DNA of 64,000 nucleotides, from NCBI RefSeq assembly GCF_000002985.6, contig NC_003284.9, forward strand, positions 9,548,001-9,612,000, read 5' to 3'. This DNA is from Caenorhabditis elegans (taxonomy: Eukaryota > Nematoda > Chromadorea > Rhabditida > Rhabditidae). The position numbers and the translations under genes were made by a program. The notes under the pieces are model-generated. The model was not told the origin of the DNA, made no database searches, and saw nothing but the letters and a program-made list of their open reading frames with translations. Within the stretch, counting starts at the first letter, position 1. Every line of letters begins with the position of its first letter. Of this stretch, positions 1 to 11,878 are shown one piece after another.

Positions 1-3000
1 TTTCCATTTTTTGTAAACTCCTGTCTTATTCGAACCTTCAAACCATTTCAATTTTTCGTCATTAGAAAGACAATCCCATTGAATCAATCGAATTAGGCAG
101 ATATTTATGAGATTGCACTTTTTGCCCACTCGTTTTTCCATTTCTCTACCTGACCTCAATCTATCCCAATGAGAAGAAGGCCACTTTTGAAAAGGAAAAC
201 AATTGACGGAACACAAGACGTTCGTTTGATGACACGAGGTGATCAAGTTACCCGTTGGTTTGATCCGATTTCGAAATTTATTTTTTCGAAAGAAACAAAG
301 AAAAGACGAACTTATTTCTCTTTTTCTTGTTTTTCTATTTTATTCTATTTTTCTGTTTTCTCAGTCTCAATATTTAGAAAAATAGAGCAATAAAATGAAG
401 ATGAGTCTTTTCGGCTTGGCAGGCAGTTTTTCCTGCAATGTGGTCTTTTTTTGCCAGCAGGGACAGACCGAGGGTGAATGACAGCGGCAAATCGAAAAAA
501 AAAACGTTTGAAGTAAGAAAAAAACTTCAACGTTCGTGCCATTTCGAAACATTCACACTTTGTTTACCTGTCACCAACATTTTACCCGGTTTACTCGATA
601 TGACAAAGAGAGAAGAACAGTTTATTAGTTTATTTCGAAACTTTGTGGCATTTTAGGTTTCAAAAGTTTTGAAATATGTTTGATTTGTCAGAATTTGAAC
701 AATTTGAAATGTATTATACTATATTGTATTATACACACCTTTCTACTATGTGCATTTTATAACTTTTTTTAAATTTTAGATCTCAAAAGTAGTGTTTGTA
801 AGTATTATTGATTTGCCAGAGTAAACTAAGCTTAAAAGTAATTTAGTATTTGCAATTTTTCTGATTTTCAACAAGAGGCGCGCCGGATCATTTAACTGAA
901 AATTTAAAACACTTTCACACCAGTCATTTCAAATTATCTCTTAAATGCAATCAAATGCAAATATTATGTTTTCCTTTTGTCACTTTCAATTTCTCCCCGT
1001 TCCCGCATTTCTCTGATATGCTTATCATCTATTTAAATCATCCGGTCAGATGATTGCCCCCACGATTCTCTCTTATAGACCTCCCTGTATCGTTCATCTT
1101 CTTCATCACAAATACATTCAACAAACAACGGCACCTTTCGAATAAATTGACCTTCAAGCCTTCTAGGCGACAACTAATTTCAAGGACACAGAATCGGTCC
1201 CGGGGGGTCTCTCAATTTTTTGGTTGTCTTTACTTCACTCCCTCATTGCCTACACAAAATAAATCACGCGGAAGATTCGTGAAAAATTAGCTGGGCCTCT
1301 ATGTTTGTTGGGTAAAGATTTATCTAGTTACTTGATTTACTTTTGTTGGAAATTTCAGAACATTATACTTTCAAAAAACTAAAAGGATCCATGGAATTCG
1401 AGCAAATCAGACAAAAAGTGGGGGCGTCGGAGAGAAAAAGAAAATAAAAGATAGAGCGAATTGAGCATTTAGAAATTTCTACCCCCGTGCAATGTGCTAT
1501 CTCTCACACTGCTCTATACTTTTCACATTTTTTTGCTCTCCACCTCATACTTCAAGAAACCAAAAAATCATTTAAAAAAATTTATTAAACAAAATTCATA
1601 AATCGAGACATGAAACCCCCCAAAAAATATAATACTTAATATTTAAAGTAATTTTCTTATTTTCAAAACCTCAAAATCTTCTTTTCAGATGGAAAAATAA
1701 ATCGGGATTACCAGAATAATGTTTTTCAACTTTAATTTTTAAACAAATTTCGGATTTTTGTTGATTTTTTGAATTAAAAGGATTCAAAAACCGACAATAA
1801 AATTGAGTTTCCTCATTCTCTTCATGAAGTGCGGCAATTGACGTAAGCCATGTAGCCAGGTGGTTGACCTCGTAAACAAGAAATGAAAGAAAATGAAATA
1901 GAAATGAAAGTGAATAGAGATTAGAAAATGTTTCTTTCGTAAATATTCAAATGCCCATGTTCTCCAAAACCTTTTCTATTCTTTCTATTTTTTCATATTT
2001 TTCCTCTTAGAAGCTCAATAATTCAGTGAACAATTGAGCTGAAGCTGAGCCGTGAGCTCCAATTGAGAGACAATGAGCAGCAGTGGCTGAAGATAGCCTT
2101 TTTGGCAATGCACGGCCTTTTTATGGTTTCCTTCTTCTTTTGTTGCTCATTTCTTTTCTCTCTGGCATTTTTTTGTCATGTTGTTGCGTAAGTATTTCGA
2201 AATGTCAAAAAACAGCACCTCAATACGAGTTTCTGCTTCTCGTCTTCCCCCTCCTACATTTTCTCGCTGTTAGTTGGTGTGTTTATGTATGTGCAAATGT
2301 ATTCCGGACGACGAATCGATAGAATATAATGCATTCACTCATTTTTGTATGTCTTCAACATTCCCCATTCTCCTCTCAATTTTTGTCCTAGATGTTCCGG
2401 TCCCTTTTCTTCTACACATTGGTCTTTTCATACTAAAGCTTCAGGTCCTAAAACCTGAAGCGGAGGAAAATTGATGAGCTTCGAAACGTTCTTGACATGA
2501 CATGAGTACTCCATAGCCAACTTTTCATTTGTCTATCTGTCTTTCTTCGTTTTTTTCTTTTACAAACTTCGAAAGAAAAAATGAATTAGGGAAATGGGAA
2601 AATTAAGCAAGCCAATAAAATATTTAAAAACAAGCCAATTATCTTTGAAATTATAATGATTAAGTCAATGGAAAAAATTGTTTTGCTTTCTTATCAGTTA
2701 GTGTGTGTTGGTTTTGTGTTCAACGGAACTTGGATGACGTCTTGGCGCTGTCTGACTGTCATCCATTAAAATTTTGGCACAGAAATGTTTGCTTCATTTC
2801 ACTGGTCTATGAAAAACTGTTTTCAATGTGATAATTTCGTCAAAGGCCATGTTATTCTAATGCAGAAACGCTAATTTTGAAACATTGAGCCTGTGTACAT
2901 CGATTTATTTGAAATAGAGAAATCTTATTGTTTTTTTTCTGAAAATACATAATTGTAATAATAAGAACATCATTACTTTAAAAAATTTAATTTCAATGTT

Positions 3001-4840
3001 TAATTCATCAAATCGAACAAACACTGGCAGCAAATATTTACAGTAATCGGATTATACTTTTCTACTTCAAAACCGTTGACTGTTTTGTCACCATCTGTAA
3101 AAGTGCACTCCGACACTGTCATTGTTGTTTTCAATTCATTCTCACGTTTTTTGCTTTCTTCTCTGATTCGCCGCTGTAGATGGCCGTTCGGTTTCTAGCG
3201 CGCGCGTGTGTGCCCGGCGCTCACTCTGCATCTTATCCTCTCTTCATATAACCTAGTCACTCATTCTTCTAACGCCTTCTTCGTGGCCTTGTTTACGAGT
3301 TCTTCTTGACAGCAGTGCCTAGGCGACACAAATAGCAGACCAATGCGCATGAGGCAAAACGAGAGCGCTAGGGGGCACACAGAAAAATACAAAAAATGGG
3401 CGCTCGCCGTCGACCCTTACATGTCAACAATAAAAATGTTCGGCAGTGGGCGCAGAAGTGCACGTCATTGTAAAGAGCTATTGGCACCTTTTTGAATAGT
3501 TGTTTGACATGCCGATGACTACGATTTGAAAATTTTTAGGTCAATGAAAGAAATTAAAACTTAAAAATAAAACAAAGATTCGGAATGAATTTAATAAAGG
3601 TTAGGTCTGTTTTAAAGTCGCGAATTAATAAAATATCGTTAAAGCCCCTGGTTAGAAGAATTATTTGAAAGAATTATTCAATTACATTACACTGGCCATG
3701 CCAGCTGCACTTAGTTTTTTTTTGCTCTTTTCAAACTGAAAAAAAAACTAAACTCGGGTTATGGCACCTGTCAATAGTACCGGGCAGATGTCCGTGTTAT
3801 TATGTTTTCAATAACAGACATCTGTCATAAATACCGTTTCGCGCCATATCTAGCCACAGCTGCGCCTTTAATTTCCAAGTCTTTAAACCATTTTTATTGT
3901 ACAAATATGCAGCTGGCATTATCCCATATAAAGGTTCGCATCGCCTTGTCTAGAATACTCTCAATTATAAGTTTGAGTTTTCCGTTGTGTCTGCCTTGTT
4001 TTTCTGTTTTTCTTTTTACTCGCCCATCCAATTTCCTGGCCCGACGTCAGCGCTCAAAAACTCATCAATCTATTGCGTTGTGCCTTTCTTTTCGCCACAA
4101 CCACCACCATATGCTCATCGCGGCCATATGAACTCGTTGTCATTGAGCATGAGATAGAAAAAAGAAGTGAGCCGCCAACACCCTCATAGGCGAAAAAAAA
4201 CTAGTAAATATTTGCGCACATTTCAGTATTTTGTTGCTGTGTTGCTAGCATAGCAACTATTGCCCAAAACTGAGGCTTGTTTCATCCTTTATATCCATTT
4301 CTCAATAGAAACTTTGGCACTAACTGCGGGAAAGCCGCCTGATCAATCGTCCGGCTAAGTGCATGCACTTTCTCACATCTTCACTTCCTACCTTTGCGAT
4401 GCGCTATCAAATTATCTCAACGTTTCTGTTTCTGTTTCTGCAGAGCGTCTACCGGCTGTGCGAAACATCGAAAAAAAATTTGGAAAAAAATCTGCGGCGT
4501 CCCCTCTTCCACAACCCTCGGTCTTCCTCCCTGGGCACACGTTTTGAATTTTTGCGACCCTTCTACCTCTCCCGCCACTTTTTCCCTTATCTCTGCGTCT
4601 CTTTCATTACCATACCTCTCGTGGCATAGAGAAGGCGCCCGGCGCTCCTCACCGGTGTGACGAGACCTCGATCCCGCCTCCACTCTCCCCCTCAGGCTGC
4701 CCTCGCTGTTTGTAGTGTTGCGGTCAGATTTTAGGCCCAAAATATTTTTTCACTTTTTTCCAACAAAACTTTCTTTGATGACTTTGAAAAACTCAAAAAA
4801 TATGATTTCAAATTTGTTTCCTAAATATTATTATTTTCAG
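1..4840. other. Upstream non-coding region of the lysine-rich repeat gene
   Basis: I see no ORF with convincing codon use and splice context here; the short open frames are low-complexity. Two stretches are richer in G+C and CpG than the surrounding AT-rich DNA, at about 3170-3480 and 4640-4740. They are the best places for a promoter or a 5' untranslated exon of the gene that starts at 4891. Two small hairpins are described separately. The assignment as promoter is inference from position and composition. Confidence 0.5.
3711..3824. repeat. Two adjacent small inverted repeats in upstream DNA
   Basis: The first pairs TTAGTTTTTTTTT (3711-3723) with its complement at 3739-3751, and a TGCCA/TGGCA pair lies outside it. 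The second pairs CAGATGTC..TGTTATT from 3785 with AATAACAGACATCTG ending at 3824, with a two-base bulge. They could be cruciform-type regulatory sequence or remnants of a foldback element. They could also be chance; no function is visible. Confidence 0.4.
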
Positions 4841-4841
4841 C
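4831..4841 (+). promoter_or_regulatory. Splice or trans-splice acceptor before the first coding exon
   Basis: The sequence TTATTTTCAG ends at 4840, fifty bases before the ATG at 4891, and no coding sequence precedes it. In a nematode such an acceptor in the 5' UTR is either an SL1 trans-splice site or the 3' end of an intron in the leader. It supports 4891 as the first start codon. The choice between the two needs transcript ends. Confidence 0.6.
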
Positions 4842-4890
4842 TAATCACTGTTTGTGAACAAGTGAATCTCGAAATCCACGAAGAATAAAA

Positions 4891-7800
4891 ATGAGGTCTC
4901 CAAAATCAGTGAGACGTCCACACATCAGACAGCAACTGACGAACCGCAGAAAGAATCTGGGACGAGTGGCCAAGTCACAACGCAACCAATTCCGTCAATG
5001 GTCCGTTTGCAGAAAACTATCGTACTTTACAAAAGTGCATATTTTCAGGCTTCTTACTGCTGTACTTCCAAACTCTATCAACGATCAGCGTAAAGAAGCT
5101 TTTGCCTCTCTCGAGCTCACCGAGCAGCCACAGCAAGTGAGTCACGTCTGAACAAATTGGAAAAAATGTTGATAATTTTTTCTGCAAAAGTGCTCTCAAT
5201 GGCATCATGCCGGCGCACGATTGTTCCAAAACGCGCCCCGTTATCATTGCGAAAGTGAAAGTTTTTGTTGCCCTTGGGTTCTTCCCCCGTTTTGTGTGAA
5301 TGTGTTTCACTGTATGTGTGTGTGTGTGTGACTCAATTTGAACACAATTCTCCCAATTCAAACATGTGGTTAGTACACGAAAAAAACTTTGAAGGTCGAA
5401 TCGGCAAGAATTGTACATGTTTTTCTGGTTACTCATCATGTTTATTTCAGGTTGAGAAGGTCAAGAAGTCCGAGAAAAAGAAGGCCCAAAAGCAGATTGC
5501 TAAGGATCATGAAGCTGAACAAAAGGTGAACGCCAAGAAGGCCGCCGAGAAGGAAGCCCGACGTGCCGAAGCGGAAGCCAAAAAACGTGCTGCTCAAGAA
5601 GAGGAACACAAGCAATGGAAAGCCGAGCAAGAAAGAATTCAGAAGGAACAGGAAAAGAAAGAAGCTGATTTGAAGAAACTCCAAGCCGAAAAGAAAAAGG
5701 AAAAGGCTGTTAAAGCGGAGAAGGCCGAGAAAGCCGAGAAAACTAAAAAGGCCAGCACTCCAGCTCCAGTGGAAGAAGAAATTGTAGTCAAAAAGGTTGC
5801 CAACGACCGATCCGCAGCACCAGCCCCAGAACCAAAAACCCCAACAAACACTCCAGCAGAGCCAGCCGAACAGGTTCAAGAGGTAGTTGAAGAAATAAAG
5901 TTTACAACATTTCATGATTTCGTTGTTTTGTTTCAGATCACCGGAAAAAAGAACAAGAAGAACAAGAAGAAGAGTGAGAGCGAAGCAACCGCGGCCCCAG
6001 CTTCTGTCGAGCAAGTTGTTGAGCAGCCAAAGGTTGTAACGGAAGAGCCACATCAGCAGGCTGCACCACAGGAAAAGAAGAACAAAAAGAACAAGAGAAA
6101 GAGTGAAAGTGAGAATGTTCCAGCTGCCTCGGAAACTCCTGTTGAGCCAGTTGTTGAGGTGAGTTATAATCAAACCAACTGGGGCAGTGATGAAATCACA
6201 TATAAATGTTTAAATTTTGAGTAGAAGCTTTTCATAGCACTTTAAAACTGAAAATTGCACGTTATGCACGCAACATCCACCTGCAAGGCTTATTACAGAC
6301 CACCCCACCAGCTTCTGAAAACCAAAAGAAAAATAAGAAAGATAAGAAGAAGAGTGAGAGTGAGAAAGTTGTTGAAGAACCTGTCCAGGCTGAGGCTCCA
6401 AAGTCGAAAAAGCCAACTGCCGATGACAACATGGACTTCTTGGACTTCGTGACTGCGAAGGAAGAACCCAAAGATGAACCTGCGGAGACTCCAGCTGCTC
6501 CAGTGGAGGAAGTTGTTGAGAACGTAGTTGAGAACGTAGTTGAGAAGGTATAATTTAAGACAAAATATTTATCTTAAAATTTTTGAAAAAATCAAAACTA
6601 TTTGCTTTTGAAACACGCCATTAAAAATTGCACGTGCACTGTATGAAATCCGAGTCCAAATGCACGAATCACCTTGCAAAGCTTATTACAGAGCACTACC
6701 CCACCTGCTACTGAGAACAAGAAAAAGAATAAGAAGGACAAGAAGAAGAGTGAGAGCGAAAAGGTCACTGAGCAACCGGTGGAATCTGCTCCAGCTCCAC
6801 CACAAGTTGAACAAGTTGTTGAGGTAAGTTTTTGCATCATGACCTCCACCCGTTTTGTACACTTAATACATAATCCGATAATTGCACGAATGGCTAATTC
6901 AGACTACCCCACCGGCATCTGAAAACAAAAAGAAAAATAAGAAAGACAAGAAGAAGAGTGAAAGCGAGAAGGCTGTTGAAGAGCCAGTTCAAGCTGCGCC
7001 CTCATCCAAAAAGCCTACTGCTGATGACAGCATGGACTTCTTGGACTTTGTTACTGCTAAACCTGACCGCTCCGAAGTGGCAGCTCCAGTTGAGGTTGCC
7101 AAGGTAGATGAATCTACCGCAGTCACCTCAGAAAACAGGAAAAAGAACAAGAAGGACAAGAAAAAGAGTGAGAGTGAAAAAGCAGTTGAGGAGCCAGTTC
7201 AGGCTGCTCCAACATCCAAAAAACCAACTGCTGATGATAGCATGGACTTTTTGGATTTCGTAACTGCTAAGGAAGAACGTGTTGAAGAAGTGGCTCCAGT
7301 TCAAGAGCAAGTAAAAGAGCAAAAGGTGATTTCAGATGAATGTTTTCTTGTTATGCTATTTGCACGAGACTCTTGTCCAATCCATTATTTACCCTGTCCA
7401 ATCTGTCCCATTTAGAAATCAAAGAAGTCAAAGAAAACCAGCGAAAGTGAGTCCAAACGTCCAACGGCCGATGACAGCATGGACTTCTTAGACTTTGTGA
7501 CCGCCAAACCAGAGAAACCAGAACAGGTGGTCGAGGAACAGCCTGTAGTTCAGGAAGTCCCAAAACCCGAGGAGAAGGTAGACATTAATAACTAACCTTT
7601 TGCACGAAATACCTCTCCTTTTCAGGCTTCCAAAAAGAATAAAAAGAACAAGAGAAAGAGTGAGAGTGAAAAGGTATGTAGATGCATGCATGTTAAGCTT
7701 TGAGCATGAGCACTTATTTTCAAAAAGGGATATAGGCATTATATTGGGTTTTTAGGAAAAAATATTTTAATTGAACGGTATAAACCATACTTTTTGAGAA

Positions 7801-10800
7801 TGAGTCACCGGAAAGTGAGCCAGTGGCCAAGCTGATTACTGTTTCAAACACAGAGGCATCAGCCGTTAATGTCATGGGATTCTCTGACATTGTTACTCCA
7901 AAAGCAGATGAAGTGATTACCCAAGATCCAGTATCCGCCAAACAAGAGGTTTTGCCCGAGCATGTTCCGTCGGAGATACCTGAAGAGCCAGTAGCTGTTT
8001 CCAAAAAGCCAACTGCTGATAGTATGGATTTCCTCGACTTTGTGACTCCAAAGACGGAAGCAGAGAGCACTTCAGAAGCTCCAGCTCCAGTTGTTTCAAA
8101 GCCAACAGAATCTATCGAAGATCTTGAAATTGTCACTTACGAACACGTAGCTGATGTAACAGGAAACACTCTCTCTCCATCTCAGCATTCTACTCCGAGC
8201 CCCAACTCTGTTCTGCTCAATGGTCCACAATCTAAGAGCTCGAAAAGAAAGCATCATCACAAGAAAAACAAAAAGCGTACAGACAGTGAGATGTCCCAGG
8301 AGCCGAGCAAGGAAGACTTGGAGTTCCTTGAGTTCCTTCACTCTGAGCCAAAGGTTAGACATAAGTCTGAAATGCAGCTTTCTATACCTGGGCTAACAGT
8401 TTTGTGTGGAAACTTTTCTGACTAAACGTCTAAACAAACTATCCAATTACACCAACCGCTTCTCAGTTCCCTCACCATTCAATGTGTCATTTAAAAGTGG
8501 TTTTGTTAAATTTAGAACTTTTTATTAGTTGTAGATAGTAGTTTGAAAATACTTGGTTAATTGATTTTTTTTATATATTTTAGTTGTAGAATTGGAAAAA
8601 AAAACATTGCTAATTCAATAATTTTAGAAGGTCGAGAAACCAGTTGCTCCAGTATCCAAAAAGCCAACTGCTGATGATAATATGGACTTTTTGGATTTCG
8701 TCACTGCCAAACCAGAGGTGCTCAAATTTTTATACAGCAGATTTTTCATTCAAATAAATTTTCAGAAAACCGAGTCCGTTGAAGAGCACATTGAAGCTCC
8801 AATGATTGTTGAACCAGTTCATGCTGAAAATGAGGTGAGGCAGCTAATTACATCTAAAAATGCTTGCAAAAGTAGATAGTTTGCACCCACCGCTGATAAT
8901 ACTCTCGATGAAATGGTGTCTTCAGTCAACTGTTTGATCCAATTAATTTTCATTTAGGTTGACTCAGACGTGGCACTAGATTCCTTTGAAATAATAGATG
9001 CTCAAGAGGTGGCAGAGCTGGTATCTGCACCGGAGATGACTGTTGAGGAGGTAGAGGGTTTAAGAGCTACAAAATAACATGGTGTGAAGACAATATTCAC
9101 AGACACTCAGTTTGAATACTAATAGCTTTTGAACGAGACTCACCCAAACGATATGCTTCTCTCCTATCAGTTTCCATGATCTGATTTAATCCCATCCAAA
9201 ACGTCCTAACATTTCAGACCGCTGCCGCTGCAGGTGGAAAGAAGAAGAACAAGAAAAATAAGAATAAGAAGAATAGCGAAAGTGAATCCACCCCAGCTGC
9301 CGAGCCAGTCAAGGAAGTCACTCCAGAAATTGTTGAGGAAGTGTTTGAAAAGAAAACCATCACTCCAAGTACTGCAGCTGCCGCTGCTCCAGCACCAGGT
9401 TCAAAGGTATATTGCACTTATTTCCCAAATATTCTTATGAATGCCGACTCCTGCAAGAAAATAAAATTAATGATAAATGTTTCCCCAATCGCACAGAAAT
9501 CTTCTAATTTAGTATGCGAAACGCTTGAACAAGACGTTTAATGTTTACATTCAAAATTATTATCAGATGTGTTTTAAACCTTGAGACATGACTAGAATGA
9601 TGGGTATGAAAACTTTTCATCATAGTAATGTAGTAATAGAAATCCCAAACATTTGTTGGGACGGATACTTCCAATTATCAAAACATTTGATTTTTGTGCT
9701 AGTATTATTCTTTTTGGGTATTGCATTTGTAGGTTTCTGGTCATCTCTTGAGATTTAAAGTGTTCTTATCTTGTTTTATTTGAAAAATTTTCAGAAGAAC
9801 AAGAAGAACAAGAAGAACAGCGAGAGTGAATCCGCCCCAGCTGCCGAGCCAGTCAAGGAAGTCACCCCAGAGATTGTTGAGGAAGTGTTTGAAAAAAAAA
9901 CCGTTACACCAAGCACTGAAGCTGCAGCTGCTCCAGCATCAGCTTCAAAGGTAGATTGCACTCATTCCCCAAGTGTTCATATGAATCGTTCATATGAATC
10001 GATTTGGTATGTGGAATATTTGAACAAGGCAAAAAATGTTTAATAATCATCTGATTTGTGTTAAATCTTGACTAGAATGATGGGTGAAAATGCAGTAATA
10101 TAAATCCCAAAAAATTATTGGCACTGACACTTCCCATAATCAAACAACTTGATTTTGGGCTGGTATTTTCATTTTTGGGAAATGAAATTGTAGGTTTCTA
10201 GTCATCTCTTGAAGTCTAAAATATTTTTAACCTTCTTTACTACTTTAAAGAATTTCAGAAGAACAAGAAGAACAAGAAAGGATCCGGAATCTCCGAGTCT
10301 CACGACACTGCCCCAGCTCCAACTGTTGAAATTCCACAGACAACCGAAGGAGGAAAGGGATCCCCAGGAAGTGATAAGGAAAATTCTGGAAGTGCCGTCA
10401 ATGGATCCGCCAAAAAGCAAATGTCTGTTGAGGAGCTCGACTACGGAGTTCCAGGCCAAACAACCGATACAACCACTGACAAGAAGAACAAGAAGAAGAA
10501 TAAGAAGGGAAAGAACTCTAACTCAATATCGGAAAATGCTCAGGTGATTGCTCACCTCGAGCAAGATCACCTGGATCAAATGGCTGACGATGAGGTACAG
10601 GCCATCACAGGAGCTGCTGGATCTCATTCCCCACCAATTCAAGTTCATGAAGTAACTAGCTCAGAACAACACTCCAACGGAGGTAGGCATTCTTTGTACA
10701 AATATACCACAGATGAATAGTTTTTACCAAGTTACACTGACTGGCGATTCTAAAGAAAATATTGTTAATCATATACTTGTGCATTTGTGTCAATAAAATA

Positions 10801-11878
10801 TGCACTATGAAGATATGAACTACTTGAGTTGTTGACCTTATTAGTGAAGAGAGCATAGCTTTCTTGGGTACATGAATGAACAATTTAACTGATCTTATTT
10901 GTTATAATATTTTAAACGTGTGGCTAGTAGACAATTCAAAAATTTTAATTTTCAGTTGAGAAAAACACTACAATCGAAATCACTCAAGCTGTTGACGGAA
11001 CCGATATGTCCCAGACTCAATTCCAGAAGAATGTTGAGAAACTCGTTCAGGCTACGCTTGCCAAGCATGACATTGTAGAAATTGACCCAACCGTGGTGAG
11101 TTGTCCCAGAATTTACATACAGTTTTTTTCATAACATTTTCTTTCATTTTTGTTGTGGAATGCAGTATATTTCTGCCTCACTACACATAGTTTAGAATAT
11201 AGAAACCCTTGTTTTGATTGCTTCAGAAACTGCGCATCGATGCCCAACTCATCAAGCTGTCGGAGAAAAAGGCGCCTGCTGTTGTGATGGAACACGTCAA
11301 CTACATCAAGCCATTGCCAATGGAACTTCACGTCTCTCGACCATCGGTAGTGTAATTAAAGTTGTACAGATTTTTAAAAACTAATCAGGCTTTCATTGCT
11401 ATTTCCAAAATTCAAAAAACTTTATTTTGAATTTCGTTTCCCTGAAATGTAATACTAGAACATTAGCAAATTTTCAGACTCCAAGCCGCGACCGTGTCTA
11501 CAAACTTCTGCCAAAGGATATTATTTTCTGTGCAGGACTCATGGACTCTCACGGTGAAAACTACGCTGTAAGAAACTTTCCACTCGAGTTTGTCTAATTA
11601 ATGTTAACATTTCTAGGCTATGGCTGCCGATGAACGTAACATCTTCAAGGACACCTCACGCGCACTTCAAAGAAAGATCCGCATTTTCAAGGTGAATTTA
11701 AAAATATTGAAGTGAATTTGTGGGAGCAGGAATTTTGCTATTATAATTTCTAAAACTGTCATAAAATATAAATTAAATCTTCTTATATTTCCAGGAATCC
11801 CCACACTACCACACCTATCTCCGTGCAAAGGAGGAAAACCGTCCGATCGAGGAGGTCATTGCTGAGGCACAACACTAA
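4891..11878 (+). CDS. Lysine/serine/glutamate-rich repeat protein with a Nop16-like C-terminal domain
   Basis: Probably F49E2.5 (from memory). Exons: 4891-5136 (may hold a 48-bp intron 5001-5048), 5451-5882 (may read through to 5937), 5937-6158, 6299-6547, 6692-6823, 6903-7325, 7416-7577, 7626-7673, 7799-8353, 8628-8717, 8766-8834, 8958-9050, 9218-9406, 9795-9950, 10259-10682, 10956-11095, 11227-11346, 11478-11567, 11617-11691, 11795-11878; about 1,310-1,330 residues if all are used. After a basic N-terminus comes a charged Lys/Ala/Glu coiled-coil-like segment (5451-5800). Basic KKNKKDKKKSESE modules then alternate with the peptide PTADDSMDFLDFVTAK. The last four exons give DIIFCAGLMDSHGENYAAMA and a conserved Asp/Arg/Lys tail, which resembles the C-terminus of nucleolar Nop16. 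A nucleolar role is inferred. Nearly all introns are phase 0, so middle exons can be skipped in frame. Confidence 0.9.
6159..7798 (+). promoter_or_regulatory. Cluster of intronic GCACG and GCATG motifs
   Basis: GCACG occurs at 6257, 6266, 6630, 6662, 6884, 7362 and 7602, at least one in each of five consecutive introns. The sixth intron carries GCATG at 7684, 7688 and 7704. These are the two pentamers recognised by nematode FOX-1/ASD-1 (RBFOX family) splicing factors. All flank phase-0 repeat-module exons, so they are candidate splicing control elements. Some copies may simply descend from duplication of exon plus intron. Confidence 0.5.
9238..10258 (+). repeat. Tandem duplication of an exon with its downstream intron
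   Basis: The exon at 9218-9406 and the exon at 9795-9950 share almost the same coding sequence (KKNKKNSESES then AAEPVKEVTPEIVEEVFEKK). The introns after them also match, including ACTAGAATGATGGGT at about 9590 and 10073 and GTAGGTTTCT at 9730 and 10190. This shows the repeat gene grew by duplicating genomic exon-intron units and that this event is fairly recent. Confidence 0.85.

Noticed and set aside
169-656. Small ORFs at the left edge
   Set aside because: They are Lys/Phe-rich frames from A- and T-runs without splice partners in view; a gene lying mainly outside the window cannot be excluded, but nothing here supports one.
4417-4740. A 107-codon minus-strand ORF, basic and Gly/Arg-rich
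   Set aside because: It overlaps three plus-strand frames in the same GC-rich upstream block, has no splice context, and sits where the promoter of the plus-strand gene is expected.
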